64,000 nucleotides of DNA from Lunularia cruciata (GCA_948567375.1 OX419762.1:32369465-32433464), one strand, 5' to 3'. Shown: positions 11,950-23,120, numbered from the stretch's first letter. The notes: generated by a model from the sequence alone, not told the origin. A program made the numbers and translations.

Positions 11950-14900
11950 CCAATCTGATATCTACTTTGACTTAAACTTCTAATCCTGATGTTCCTACAA
12001 TCACTTCCAATTCTTTGGGTTTATCTATTATTAGCATTTCTTCTTCCACTTCTATCCTATCTTGAGCATGAACTAAAATCAAAGTCATGGAGATGGTAAT
12101 TAATTCTTCATTCTCTACACTGACGACTTCCAAGGTCTCATGTAACTCACCCAAAGACACTTGCACTCCTATGTTTGCTACTTCATATCTAGCTCCTTCC
12201 TTCACACTACTCCAAATTTTATCTCATTTTGATTTTACTAATTCTAATCTAGGACTCATATTGTCTCCTATCTCCAACATCTTCTTATCTACATGGTCTC
12301 TCAAAACAACTTGTTCATGTCAACATCATTTGCCTCTCTTCCTTGTCTCTTGCACTAGCAACTTCAATTTATGCAGTCTTGACTCCTCCATTTAACTTTG
12401 GCTTCAATGCTCAACATCACCTTCAACTCCACAATGACTTCTCATATTAAATTTGTCTCCCTCCTTGAAACTGTCTTCTCTCAACTCCTCTATGCATCCA
12501 ACTCATTCTGGAACATCTTCAACTTGTCCTTAAAGTCCACTTTAATGCTTCCTTCTCTTCCACATACTGGACCAATTGAGTCTCCATGCTTTTGAGTAGC
12601 CCTCACACTTTGTCTCCCTCCTGATATCTCTCTACCAACTCCCATTGGAAGGATTGATCCTTCTTCTCTATGCTCTTTCTAAGGCTCTCTAGTTCTTGTT
12701 CCATCACCAGTACCATCACCTTTGATTGTAGCACCTCCTACCATGCATCAACAAATTCACCCTTCAATTTCTCAAACACTGCCTTCTGCTCCTTCAATTC
12801 TTTTGTTTGTTGTTTGAGTTCTTCACTCTGCTTTACACAACACTCCTTGAGCTTATCAAACTCTTCCTATGAAATCAGCTTTAACTCAAAGTTCTTTAGC
12901 TTCCTTCTCTCCTTGAGTTAACTTACTCCTCAACTCCAAGTTGCCTTTATTCAAGAACTTGAAAACATCAAACTCATCCTTCACTTCCGGATGGTCCCTC
13001 TTCAACTCTTCTTTCCTCTTCTACAGCTATGATAACAAAGGATAGACAAACTTTGAGAGATAGGTGAACCCATTGAATACTCCTTCATCTTCACATTTTT
13101 TTGCTTTGGTCGGTGCTTCTTTGATTGGTGTCTTATCCCAAAGTCATGATCTTCATACTTTCAATGTCACTCTGTCCAAGCTTTCTCCCTCCTCTTTGGC
13201 TTTGGTCGGCCCTGCAGTTATAACATGCATATTCCGCTTTGATCTTGCTGCCCTTGGAAACACCAAGGTAGGCTTTCCTACTTGTTCTTCCTCCAACTCT
13301 ACTGTAGGTAACTCTAGACAAGGCCTGTCTCTTCCTTCCATATAGTCAATCGCAGCATGGAACTCCTCATCTTTTGCTCCTACGATTTTGTCCACCAATT
13401 GTTGGACTATGGGTTCTCCTTCACTCTTGATGTTGGACTGCCTACTCTATAAGGTGAACTCTTCTTCCTCTTCACACTTCAAATCAACTTCTCCTTTGGA
13501 CTCTTCCTCTAAAGACTGGATCTTCACCACCTCCATCTCTGGCTTTGAATTCAGCCTTCTTGTCTATTGTGGTGGCATTGGTGATATTTTTCCTTTGGGT
13601 TTACTTCTCTTCCTTGGCCTTGGGATTTCTACGGACACTATCTTCTCCTTCCCGCTCTTGATGTAGTGGTCATTGCCTACATAGACTTGCCTGATGTAGT
13701 ATTGCTTGTCCGCATCCACTACTTGTTGTAAATCAGGGTGAAAGTGGGACACCATCCTTCCTCTCTCCTTCAAGCTAAGTAGGTTTTGTCCAAAGTAGAA
13801 ATGGGCTCCAAAAGGTACAAAGTAATGGGGTGGTAGGTCCATTCTCCAACTATTGATCATCTGTCCTACTTGTTGGAGCAAGCACTTTGTCCAATTCACC
13901 GCTTTGCCTACAAAACATCTAGTGAAAGAATAGAGTTTTTTGCATCATCACATAGGTAGTTCTATGAGCGGGCCTGTCTCTCACTTAGGATGAACCTCTG
14001 ATGGCTATGATGGTAGTGCACTATGGACTAAGAAGGTACGGAACCCCAAGAAGGCAAGGAACCCTAAACTCCATCAACACACTAGAATCCAAAATAGTGG
14101 TGCTCATCTTTTCCACTTCCTCTAAAGTAACGTCCCAACTATCTTAGCTATGACTAACTTTAGCTAATCATGACTAATGTAGAACCATCTTTTACCTCTA
14201 TATAAATCATATCTCTCAAGTATTTGTAATACTAAGCTAAATATCATAATACCACACACATGCAAAAATAGGTGTTGCATTTAACTTTGACTTAAACATG
14301 GCTATCATCATGCTGACTATACCTCTTTGTATTGGGTCCCTATAGCTATTCACCTTGTACTCGTTATTGGTTTCAGGTGTAAGGAATGAATTCCTCACCT
14401 TGGCTGTTTCTTCTGAAAAATCATACTTCCGATAAAATGTGACTCCTCCCACTTCTCTTCCCAAGACTAGTCTCCAATCCAACTTGGTCCACCGAGCCAG
14501 ATTTCCTCTCTCTTTCCGTCTATCTTGGGACTATCTTTGCAATTGCTAGCAATAATTTCTACCATTAACCATGGAAAGCTCAAATTCCAATTCCATGCCA
14601 AAAAAGTGATGCAAAGTCTGCTCAAGACTGCAATCCTTGCTATTATGTCTAATTGGAAATATATGTCTAATATTTTAATCGGAAAATTGCAAGAGAAGCA
14701 ATATCACTACACTCTACTTATTACTCTTTGGTGACATCATGTGCTTCCTCACTCTTGGTCTTTGAAAGATCAAACTCTCTCCAAAGCCCAAGATTCTAAC
14801 TCCTTTGGGACTACTATTGAGAGGCATAGGATATTGTCATGACATTTTAGAACTCCCTTGACAAAGTCTCAATCTTATAGTTTTTTGCTACAGGGCCATT

Positions 14901-15107
14901 CTTCAATTGATGTTCAATTGACATGCAAATTTTGCATCTACTTTTTGTCATTCTCAATGTCATCTTGATCCCAAGGTATTTTTTTACTTCACACATACTT
15001 TCTTGATTGGCTAGACCCGAGGAAAAGTTGTTATAGGTCCTTTGGATGGGGTTGTGTATTCTGATGCAAATTCTCCTTACTTTAAATCCATACTTCCATA
15101 AGTCCAA
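11950..15107 (-). pseudogene. LTR-embedded ORF of family A (copy A2)
   Basis: Sense order: N-terminal part at 15107-14850; DWRLVLGREVGGVTFYRKYDF, compare DWRLVLGRELGEE in A3 (14482-14400); NEYKVNSYRDP and MMIAMFKSK (14380-14285); B solo LTR; TYVMMQKTLFFH (13955-13910); NWTKCLLQQ, then PPHYFVPFGAHFYFGQNLL and HFHPDLQQ (13899-13735); acidic region and zigzag of coiled-coil frames (13666-12400); VQVSLGELHETLE block and acidic C-terminus (12205-11950). Multiple stops and frame changes make it non-functional. The HFYFGQNLL block is the same motif seen in A3, A5 and family E. Confidence 0.7.
13963..14279 (-). mobile_element. family B solo LTR with internal deletion, inside A2
   Basis: Both ends match the B LTR: minus-sense start TGCAACACC (14279) and end GGCCCGCTCATA (13963), against TGTAACACC and GGCCGGCTCACA in the full copy at 54084-54773. 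It is 317 bp rather than about 690 bp: a block of about 370 bp is missing between ccatca and acacactag. No clean target duplication could be read (flanks agttc and tttaa on the plus strand). Confidence 0.75.
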
Positions 15108-15261
15108 CCCAAGTCCTTCAGACTCTGACCCAATGTTGACTTCTTTGGGACTATGCTAAACACATGATTTTTCTCTTTTCTTCTTCCTTATGCCTTAATA
15201 TAGCTTCAAAAATTCACCTCTTCTTTAAAACTTGTCAAAAATGAAAAATGTGTGTACCACA

Positions 15262-15930
15262 ACAAGGTATGGGTATTTTGAGTGTAGACTTTTACCATTT
15301 GGTTCACTAATGCTCTAGAAATTTTTATGGATCAAATACATAAGGGGTTGGACAAAATATTAGATCAATATGTGATAGTCCTCTTGGATGATATTTTAAT
15401 CTACAATAAGATGGAGGTAGAACACAAGAATCACATATGAGAAGTCCTAAGATGATTACACTAATTGAATTTTTAATCGCAAGAAGTTGAAGTGTAACTT
15501 TTGGCAATAGGAAGTTACCTTCTTGGGTCATAATATCTCATCAAAGGGAATCAAGATAGAAGAGAAAATCAAGGCCATTGTCAATTGGCCTACTCCTAAG
15601 TATTTCATGGAAGTGCGGGCATTTAATGGCTTGGCAAGTTTTTACTGATGGTTGATCTACTACTATGTTCATGTGGTTGCACCATTGACCAATCTCTTGG
15701 AAAAGACATTAATCTTTTAGTGGACCACCAGGCACAAAGAAACATTCAAGAAACTAAAGCATCTTCCAACCATATGATCCTCAACTACCTTGTGTGGTTG
15801 ATTTTGATGCTTCAAAGTTTACCATTTGAGTTATGTTGTAGTAAGCATTTTTAGATGGATAACATTCTTATTGCCTCTATGTCTTGCCAACTAAACACCA
15901 CAAAAAGGAATTATTTTGCTTGAGATCAAG
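15262..15930 (+). pseudogene. C' reverse transcriptase end and RNase H start
   Basis: After A2 the RT resumes with TRYGYFECRLLPFG. LLDD at 15381-15392 keeps both catalytic aspartates, followed by ILIYN. Then come VTFLGHNISSKGIKI, IKAIVNWPTPK and AFNGLASFY, the connection domain, and WTTRHKETFKKLKH leading into RNase H. Frame changes and stops are common, and the remainder of RNase H is too damaged to follow beyond about 15930. Confidence 0.75.
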
Positions 15931-15949
15931 AACAATTGAGAACACAAAA

Positions 15950-16903
15950 CATTCTTCGTCAAGGATGGTTTTAAATTCTATGCGTACCAAATTTATGGTC
16001 CAACCAAGGTAATCTACAACTTGTATGGCTTCAAGAGGCCCATGACTTACCAATCATTGGTCACATGGGTGTGGAAAATACTTTGGGTACCCTGCAATGT
16101 TAGTGGTGGTGGCCCAATGTAGTACCAGAGGTTCAAGAGTCTGTTTGATCTTGTAAGAGCTACTAATGCATCAAACCAAGAACCAAAAGCTGAGTGGACT
16201 CCTTCAACCACTACCAATTCCATCAACCCATTGGGAACATGTAAGCTTAGACCTCATCACATCCTTACCAAAGTCAAATTGGGGCAATAAAATGATTGTA
16301 ATGTTTGTTGATAAGCTCAACAAGTAGATTTGGCACCTACCATGGATACAAATGATGCTCCAACATTAGCCTAGATCTAGTTTAACAACATCTTCAAACA
16401 CCATGGGATGCCAAGGGTTCTCATTGTTTATCAAGATCCTTGCTTTATTGATACATTTTGGCAAGTGCTTTCTAAACTACTTGGTACCAAGCTTGTGTTG
16501 TCTATAGCTCATCGTCCTCAAATTGATAGACAAAAGAATGGGCAAACCACACTTTGGAGGAGATATTATGGACCTTTATCAATGTTCATCACATTACATA
16601 AGATACTTGTCTTGTAGCTGCCAAGTTTACCAATGATAATTCAAAGCAAGCAAGTCCTGGCTTTTCTCTTCTTTTCCTTAATTATGGGCAAGATCCACTT
16701 GTTCCAAATTCTCTTCTTGCTCCTTTTCCATCTTAGGTCCCACATACCTCCACCTTCTTGTTCATATTATCTAAATCCCTACACCAAGCCAAGTCTCATC
16801 TTCTTGTTGCTCAAAATTGGCAAAAACAATATGGTAATAAATCTCATTGTGATCTCAACTTTAAACTAAGTGATAAGGTCATGCTTTTTTCTAATAACCT
16901 TCT
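15950..16903 (+). pseudogene. C' integrase, N-terminal and core part
   Basis: Matches the integrase of C in order: the LQEAHDLPIIGHMGVE zinc-binding start near 16020, a broken CxxC, LTSLPKS near 16260, MFVDKLNK, IFKHHGMPRVL near 16400, LVLSIAHRPQIDRQKNGQT (the A-H-P-Q-T-D-G-Q block with D kept and T to I) and HFxLSDKVML near 16860. Stops interrupt it. A3 cuts it at 16903 and it resumes at 20694. Confidence 0.75.
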
Positions 16904-17276
16904 TATGGTACCCACATTTTTTTTGGGTTCTATTTTGAAGAAGAAGTGTACACATGAAGTCGTATTGAACCCAAATGGTGTAAAAAGAAGAAGAAATGTG
17001 TCTTTGGATTGAAACCCAAAGTAAATTGACAGACATGTCAAGACAGAAGTACATAGATTGGACCTGTCATAGAGAAATCCAAAGTAAGGAAACTTTGCCT
17101 CAGGGTGATCAACCCAATGCAAAGATGGTCTAACAAATTTCCTTCAACTTTGTCAATCAAGAAAGTACAAGTAAGAAAATGGCTAAGGCACAAACAGCTA
17201 AACTTGATAGTGCTAGAGGAAGAACTCTTGCAGAATGTGTGATTTTGGTGAAGAGTGACAAAGGAATGACCACAAA

Positions 17277-19889
17277 ATGAAGAACTATAAAATTGAGACT
17301 TTGTGGAGGGGGTTTGAAATGTCAAACAAGTATCCTAAGCCACTAAGTAGTCAACTCAAAGGAGTGCTTGTAGAGAAGCCATTTGATAATTTGATGTTTA
17401 ACAATCTTGAGGGAGTTAGGATCTTGAGACCAAGAGATAGTAGATTTATCATCCAACTACCACAAGTTAGAGATTGCATGATGCCAAAGAAGGGTGACAT
17501 GATAGCCAAGATTGAAGTTCTAAAAAGACTTCAGATCATGTTTCTGGCCTAAAATTGGAATTTGAGTTTTCTAGGGTTCATGGCAGAAGTAGCTTTGAGT
17601 GATTGTGAGGAGAGACTTGAGAATGAAAAGAAGAGAGGTTGATGGGCAGAGTCAGACTGGAGATTGGTTCTAGGGAGAGAGCTTGGTGAGGAAACTAGGG
17701 CCACATTCCTTGGGAAAGGAGAGTCTATGGAGGAGACTAAAGAAATCTTTAATTGCTTCATTGTGTTGCATACAAAGGACGGGTATAAGGTTGATACCTA
17801 TCGAGACCCGGCAAGGCAAAGTATTGTCCGGGCAATGATGGCACTTTTCAAGCCTGATCAAACCACATATGTGATGAAGCATCAAGTGGTGTTCTTCCAT
17901 CAGATGTTTCCAGGAGCGTTGATGAATTGGGCTCAGTGTTTTCACCAAAGAACATGGAAAATGGTGTGGCGTTGGAGAGATCAAATCGCTCCCCACTATT
18001 TGGTGCGATTTACTGCACATTTCTACTTTAGGTTGAACCTGATGAAGGAGGTAGAGCAAAGAAAGATGGGGTCTCACTTTCATCCGGATCTACAAAAAGA
18101 AACAAATGAGGAGGAGCATAGTACATCCAACATATTCAAAGTAGTGATGAGCACTATGCCAGAATGAGCCAACATATGAAGGAAGTAGTAAGTATCCCAA
18201 GACAAAGAAGAGAAGTCTCCTTGTGGAGATGGTATCACATATTTAGTCTCAAAAGATGAGAAAAGTGAATCCAATGCACAATGTTGTGGTAATCAATGAG
18301 TTATCAAGAGCAAAAGAGTCAAAAGGCAAAGCCAAGTATAAGTCAAAAGACTCGGGAGAAGAAGAAGAAGAAGAACCAGAGCTTATGCTGCAAAGTGAAG
18401 AGTCAAGCAGTGGAAGTGAGAACAAGATGGAAGTTCAGTAATAGGGACAAAATGATGCTAAAGATGAAGATCAAGAGTTTGATGCTGTGATTGACCGCAT
18501 GGGAGGTAGAGATAATTGCCGAGGACGGAGATAGAAGAAACTCAAGAAGTTGAGCAAAAGTTGGGGTTTCAAAAAGGTAGGAGAATCAAAGAGAAGTATG
18601 CCTACTGCCAATGTGGAAATGAGCAAAGCAAGCCCAATAGAGGAAGAAGGAGAAAGCTCAGATGAGATGCCACTAGAGTGAGGATATTGAGACTTTGGAG
18701 TAAAGCTCCAATAGAAGAAGTGAAGAGTGCAAATCCCAAAGAACCAAAGACTTGAGGAGTCTTTGATGGGGTAGAATACTTGTCAAAGATTGTTTGTCCA
18801 TTGTTGTTGCAGCTCAAGAAGAAGAGAGAAGAATTAAGAGGCAGTCAGGTAGAGTTTAAAGATGAATTAAAAGTAGTACAATACATGAGTGAAAGAAGTT
18901 TAGAGTTGAGAAAGAAGTAAATCCATGGAGAGAGGGAAGTAGAAGAACTTTGGAGTGAAGTATAGCTTAGGAGGAAGGAGATTGAGAGCTTGACTGAAGA
19001 TTTTGTAAGAGAGGCAAAGCAATGACAAACCAAGAAGAAGAAATAAGGGAGCAGATGGCAAAGACTGAGACCTTGAGGGCAGAAGAGCATGAAGCACGAG
19101 TGGAATTTCTTCATTTGAAGGATATGGCAGCAGTCATGGGACAAGAGTTGGAGAGCTTGAAGACAAGTGCAGCTGAGAAAGATCAAGCTTGGAAAAGAGA
19201 GTTAACTATGCAAAGTCATGAGAAGGAGAGATTGCGTGGTTGATCAGAGGAATGTAAGTGCAACTAAGGCAAAATCCAAAGGAGAAGTAAGCATTAAAGG
19301 CTGCATTGGAAGATGAGGTTAAGATGTATAGGGAGGAGTTGTAGGCAAAGAGAGAGAAGCTAAAGATACACCTAGGCCAGAGACAGCCAAGGAAGTAGTA
19401 GTGAGAGTGAAGGTGCTGCTGAGCACGGTATCAAAAGTTCAGTTGGAAGGGGCAAGATTGCATGAACTGAAATTGCTAGCGCAATAGACAAGGAAGAAGA
19501 AAGCAAAGGATGTACAATTGAATAAGTGATTGATTAGTGTGAGAGATGGAATAGATACGAAAATGTTAGAGGCAAGAGAGAATGTTTGTCTCAGATTAGA
19601 TGTAGCAAGAAAGGAGTTAGATGAGAATCTCAATCCAAAGAAGAATATTTGAGGCAAAGTAAGAGAGGTTGGGATGCAAGTTACTTGGGATGAGCTTTTT
19701 GAGACATTACAAAAGAGTGGGTTAGAAGATACATATGTAGATAGAATACCCATGAGTGCAATTGTAGTCCAGAGTGAAGAAATATTAGAATTAACAGAGG
19801 ATATAGTAGTATTAGATAGACCCAAAGAAGGGGAAATTATTGAAGGAGCATTGGGTTTGGAAGCCAAAGTTGAGGTGGATATTGGATAG
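17277..19889 (+). pseudogene. LTR-embedded ORF of family A (copy A3), best preserved N-terminal half
   Basis: N-terminal frame 17277-17552, then NWNLSFLGFMAE, then a 167-codon open frame (17664-18167) containing LGRELGEE, GYKVDTYRDPARQS, MMALFKPDQTTYVMKHQ, FFHQMFPG, NWAQCFHQRTW, PHYLVRFTAHFYFRLNLM and HFHPDL. An acidic linker (18256-18441), a heptad-rich region in broken frames (18780-19640) and a conserved C-terminus follow (VTWDELFETLQKSGLED, DRIPMSAIVVQ, ending KVEVDIG at 19889). Total about 870 codons. No signal peptide or membrane segment is evident, and I see no enzyme motif. The function is unknown. It lies where envelope-like ORFs sit in other plant gypsy elements, but inside U3. Confidence 0.75.
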
Positions 19890-20015
19890 GAGTAGTAATA
19901 ATTTTGAGATTTGAAGAGGCAGATATGAAGAGATGTATTGTCATTTTGGATCTATAGGTTAATAAAGTTGTTAGGAAATGGTGTTTTAGTTAGATAACTA
20001 TAAGAGTGCTTTGCC

Positions 20016-20024
20016 TATTTAAAG
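20016..20024 (+). promoter_or_regulatory. TATA-like box of LTR A3
   Basis: TATTTAAAG, 127 bp after the end of the ORF and about 665 bp before the LTR end. Its position downstream of the ORF places the ORF in U3. Confidence 0.6.
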
Positions 20025-20693
20025 GAAGCATCCACAATGTACCATTATTCAGTATTTATATTTTCAAAGTTGATATTCATAGTGAAGTGAAGTGTTGTAA
20101 TTCAGTGCTCATCATTTCAGCTTAATTCCAAGTATCAATCATGTGTATTTGTTTGGAGAAATTCAAAGTGCAAGTCAATGAACTTGTTGGATGTTGGATT
20201 CTATAGCACTAATCTTCATTTTGTTTGTTTTATCCTGAGTGAAGTGCAATAGAAGCAATGCCTTGATAGATCTGAGAGGAATTGTAGTGTTGGCAGTATT
20301 TTGCATTTGTGAGCATAGTGCGGGGTTGATGCAAAGCAATTTTGATCAAGGAATTTGTGCTTTCAGTGGAAGGGTGGAATAAAATTTTGAGGCAAAGCTA
20401 TTTTGTAGTGAAGTAGTCTTCTTTGAGAAAATCTAAATCATCACAATCAAGATTGTTTGGAAAGATTTGATGGAGTTGTGATTATGAAAGTGTTAATCAG
20501 TGAGGAGACTATGATCAGTGTTTGTTACTCTCTTCTGGGTGTGGTTTCTACTTGAGAGATTAAAGATGCAACAAAGAAGAACTACACTGTGATTGTTTTA
20601 CTTTGTATTTGACCACTTTTGACTCATATTTTTGTAGAACAAACTTTTACTTACTAATTACCATAAAAGTAATACTTTCCGGGTCACACCTTC

Positions 20694-20944
20694 CTCTCCC
20701 ACTTGATACCCAAGTCCATAAACTTACTCCCAATTGGATAGGTCTATGTGAGACTACGTAGATCATTTCTCTTGTTGTTTACCAACTTGCTCTCCCTAGT
20801 CATATGTGGTTCCATCTTGTCTTCCATGTCTCAAAGTTAAAACCCTCTTGTTTCTAACCCATCTTCCTTGTCTACTCATGTCCAACCCACTTCTCCTCTC
20901 ATCCTTGTCACCAATCATGAGGATATGATTGGTGACAAGGAATA
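20694..20944 (+). pseudogene. C' integrase C-terminus, chromodomain mostly deleted
   Basis: Resumes the integrase after A3 with PLSHLIPKSINLL (LPLDTQVHKLAP in C) and PIG, then CLPCLKVKTLL (VFHVSKLKP in C). C continues into a chromodomain of about 55 residues, but here only the sequence before and just after it is left. The junction contains a 16-bp perfect hairpin (20903-20940). A short purine tract (aaggaata, 20937-20944) ends the internal region at the place of the C polypurine tract. Confidence 0.65.
20903..20940. repeat. 16-bp perfect inverted repeat with 6-base loop
   Basis: CCTTGTCACCAATCAT (20903-20918), loop gaggat, then the exact complement (20925-20940). It lies at the chromodomain deletion of C'. 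Confidence 0.95.
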
Positions 20945-21183
20945 ATTTGTATGCCAAGCTAATAGCTAGCTTAGCTTGTACATCAAGGAAAAAACTAGCT
21001 TAGCTTGCACTCCAAGTAAGGCGGCTCTTAGAAAGAAGCTTCCTTGGGAGTCTTGACCTAAGTTACCTACAAAAAATTGAACCTAGTTCAAGCTAGGCAT
21101 TTAAAGTTTTCCTCACTTGAGAGTCCTTATGTGTTTTTCCACTACAATTTTCTATTCTCCTATACTCTCCTTGGTCTTTTACA
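20945..21183 (+). repeat. C' 3' LTR, shortened
   Basis: Shares with the C LTR the order: CTAGCTTAGCTTGC-type blocks, GAAGCTTCCTT, a CTAGGCATTTxxAGTTTTCC block and the terminus CTCCTTGGTCTTTTACA at 21183. It is about 240 bp against 364 and 423 bp in C. It keeps one GAAnnTTC heat-shock dyad (21035-21042) rather than the arrays of C. Confidence 0.75.
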
Positions 21184-22826
21184 TCAACCACCCATGATGA
21201 GCCCTTGAGTACAATTTGTTCCAATAGTACCTACCACTAAAGTTACCTCCAACATCCACTCCATCACTTTGGAGAAGATCAACCCAAAGGATGGATTATC
21301 ATTTAAGGATGGGATTTGGCCAGATTAAGAAGTAAACCAGGTAGAAACAAGATCACACAAAGGTGATTTGTGAAGAATCTTGTTTAGACTCTTCATCCTC
21401 TTTAAATGCAAGGTCTAACTAATGATGCTGAAAGGAAATCCTATCAAAAAAAGAACAAAAACTCCTCAAAAAGCTTAGAGAAAAACACCTTGCAAAGATA
21501 GAGGAAAATCTACATCTTTGTAAGAAGACACCTTAAAACAAAGACACACATAAACCACTCACCACAACTTTTCCAACAGATAGTTACAAGTAGTTTGAAG
21601 ATTTGATCTAGAGATAAATACAAAAGATACTAAAGGAATTGATTCTTGTGGTGGTCCCAGAGAAGCACCAATGATAACCACATTGTCAAGTGACATGTTG
21701 TCTCCTTGAAAGACTGCATCTTTGGAAGATGTGATCTTGCCACCCAATCTTCAAAAGGAAGGACTTTCAAATAAAGACCTTCTAATAGAGGAAGATCATC
21801 CAAAGGAGAAGAAACAAATTGTGACCATGGGAGCACCTCAATATGATATTGTGGTGGACCTCACTTTAGCTAAGGCCATTATTTAAGCAAATATGAGAAG
21901 ACAACAATTGACATTGCATTGGCTCTCAAGAAAGTAAGCTAGATAAAGCAACATGAGTTGCCCACCATCTACTAAATAGAGCAAGAAGACATTGGCTCAC
22001 CAAAGATTGAGGTAGATATTGAAAGATGTGTCATAAATTTTGTTCCCATTGACTTAGGATCAAGCATCAATGTAATGAGAGAAGACATAGCTCACAAGTG
22101 GCAATATAAAAATTTTCAGCCAACTCCATGTGCCTTACAATTTGTAGACCAAACTCGGAGATGAACTTTGGGAAAATTAATAAATGTGTTGACTATGATA
22201 GGTGGGTTAGCCTTCTGCTTGAACTACATTTTCCTAGAACCTATTGCCAAGAATGAGTATCCATTACTCATCAGACGACCGTAGTTGTACAATGCCAATG
22301 TATGGATTAATTGGTATTATTATATGATGAAGTTCAAACAAGGGAAGCCAAGAACATATCACAATCAATTGGAAGAAGATCCCACATCTTGGGGAAACCC
22401 TATCCTCAAATGAAGGATATACCACTAATTCTTTTGAAAATTCCTCTAAAGAGATCTTTGGGAATTACCTTGAGTGGTATGAGATTGATGAAGTAAATCA
22501 AAGTTCAGTATCCAAAATGCACCTCAAAAGAGAAAGAGCCAAGGGGACTCCTTTGCAATGCCAAGCATGAGCTAGGTAAGTCATGAGAATTGGATTATCA
22601 AGCTTCATGAATGCCAAAAGTTGTCATTGAAGAAGGGAAGGCCGTGAAGATTTTTGAACACAAATCTTCGAAAGAGTACGAGTCTTATGTTGCCCAATTC
22701 AAGGAATTCATGACATCTTTGCATGGTCTATTGATCTGATGGCTAGCATACCTCAACTATTTGAGGAGCAGTACTAGTTTGAAAACATCAATATAGGTTG
22801 AACCCAAAATACTCATTTTTAGTTAA
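21184..22826 (+). pseudogene. family D gag-pol part: protease and start of RT
   Basis: Plus-strand Ty3/gypsy remnant of a different clade from C. The protease is recognisable at about 22030-22100 (FVPIDLGSSINVM), with Asp-Leu-Gly in place of Asp-Ser/Thr-Gly; family E has the same DLG form. Downstream, 22690-22826 is the pre-RT stretch (FKEFMTSLHG, then NPKYSFLV). Before the protease, 21190-22000 has only scattered readable blocks with many stops. The element is split at 22826 by chromovirus C and resumes at 28415. Confidence 0.65.
22822..22826. repeat. target-site duplication of chromovirus C
   Basis: GTTAA at 22822-22826 pairs with ATTAA at 28410-28414 (one transition). Taking out C and one copy lets the D reading frame run on without a shift. 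Confidence 0.8.
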
Positions 22827-22930
22827 TGTAAAAGACCGAAACCAAGGAGAGAAATAGGAGAATGGAAACTCACATTGGGACACTTGAATGAGGGAAAACT
22901 CCAAATGCCTAGCATGAGCTTTGGCCTTGG

Positions 22931-22939
22931 TATTTATAG
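22931..22939 (-). promoter_or_regulatory. TATA box of the C 3' LTR
   Basis: CTATAAATA in minus sense, directly downstream of the heat-shock-element arrays. It is identical in the 5' LTR at 28091-28099. Confidence 0.75.
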
Positions 22940-22957
22940 GTAGCATACAAGACTCTT

Positions 22958-23120
22958 GAAGCTTCTCAAGAAGCTTCCTTCGAGAAGCCGCCTACTTAGC
23001 ATGCAAGCTAAGCTAGTTAGAAGCTTCTAGAAGCTTCCTTCTAGAAGCTACCTGCTTAGGGCGCAAGTTAACTAGTTGGAAAGCTTCCCAAGAAGCTTCT
23101 TAGATGCTTCTAGAATATTC
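22958..23120 (-). promoter_or_regulatory. heat-shock-element arrays in the C 3' LTR
   Basis: Heat-shock factors bind alternating nGAAn and nTTCn units. A perfect four-unit array GAAGCTTCTAGAAGCTTC lies at 23020-23037, followed by a TTCnnGAA dyad at 23039-23046. A perfect three-unit TTCnnGAAnnTTC lies at 23108-23120. Dyads occur at 22958-22965, 22970-22977, 22979-22986 and 23092-23099. The nearest dyad is about 18 bp upstream of the TATA box in sense. Binding is inferred from the consensus. Confidence 0.75.

Larger units (their letters stand above)
11160..15261 (-). mobile_element. family A copy A2: probable solo LTR of about 3.8 kb carrying an ORF
   Basis: In minus sense it starts TGTGGTACACAC at 15261 and ends GGGTTGTCACT at 11160, flanked by perfect 5-bp ACAAG duplications. 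Without the 317-bp B solo LTR nested in it, its length is about 3.78 kb, practically the same as A3. It holds no gag, protease, RT or integrase. Contents in sense order: leader (15261-15110), ORF (15107-11950), TATA box (11818-11826) and R-U5. I read it as one complete long LTR left after LTR-LTR recombination. Confidence 0.75.
16904..20688 (+). mobile_element. family A copy A3: probable solo LTR of about 3.8 kb carrying an ORF
   Basis: Starts TATGGTACCCACATTTTT (TG of the terminus mutated to TA) and ends GGGTCACA. CCTTC lies on both sides (16898-16902, with one extra T before the element, and 20689-20693). Without A3 the host integrase reads like the uninterrupted C copy. Length is 3785 bp. 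Inside are the ORF (17277-19889), the TATA box (20016-20024) and R-U5; gag-pol is absent. The interpretation is the same as for A2. Confidence 0.75.
9960..21183 (+). mobile_element. chromovirus C', 5'-truncated, with two nested A elements
   Basis: Same family as element C at 22827-28409 but in the opposite orientation and much more decayed. Order: gag zinc-knuckle end and protease (9965-10560), RT (10690-11159, resuming at 15262), RNase H (15540-15930), integrase (15950-16903, resuming at 20694) and a 3' LTR ending 21183. Subtracting A2 (11160-15261) and A3 (16904-20688) leaves about 3.3 kb. The 5' LTR and most of gag are absent. The C-terminal chromodomain is largely deleted. Confidence 0.8.

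Noticed and set aside
16904-20688. Family A as a DNA transposon with short terminal inverted repeats (TGTGGTACCCA / TGTGACAACCCA)
   Set aside because: The similarity is short, the ends are TG/CA, the duplications are 5 bp and A5 is followed by a tRNA primer-binding site. These fit an LTR.
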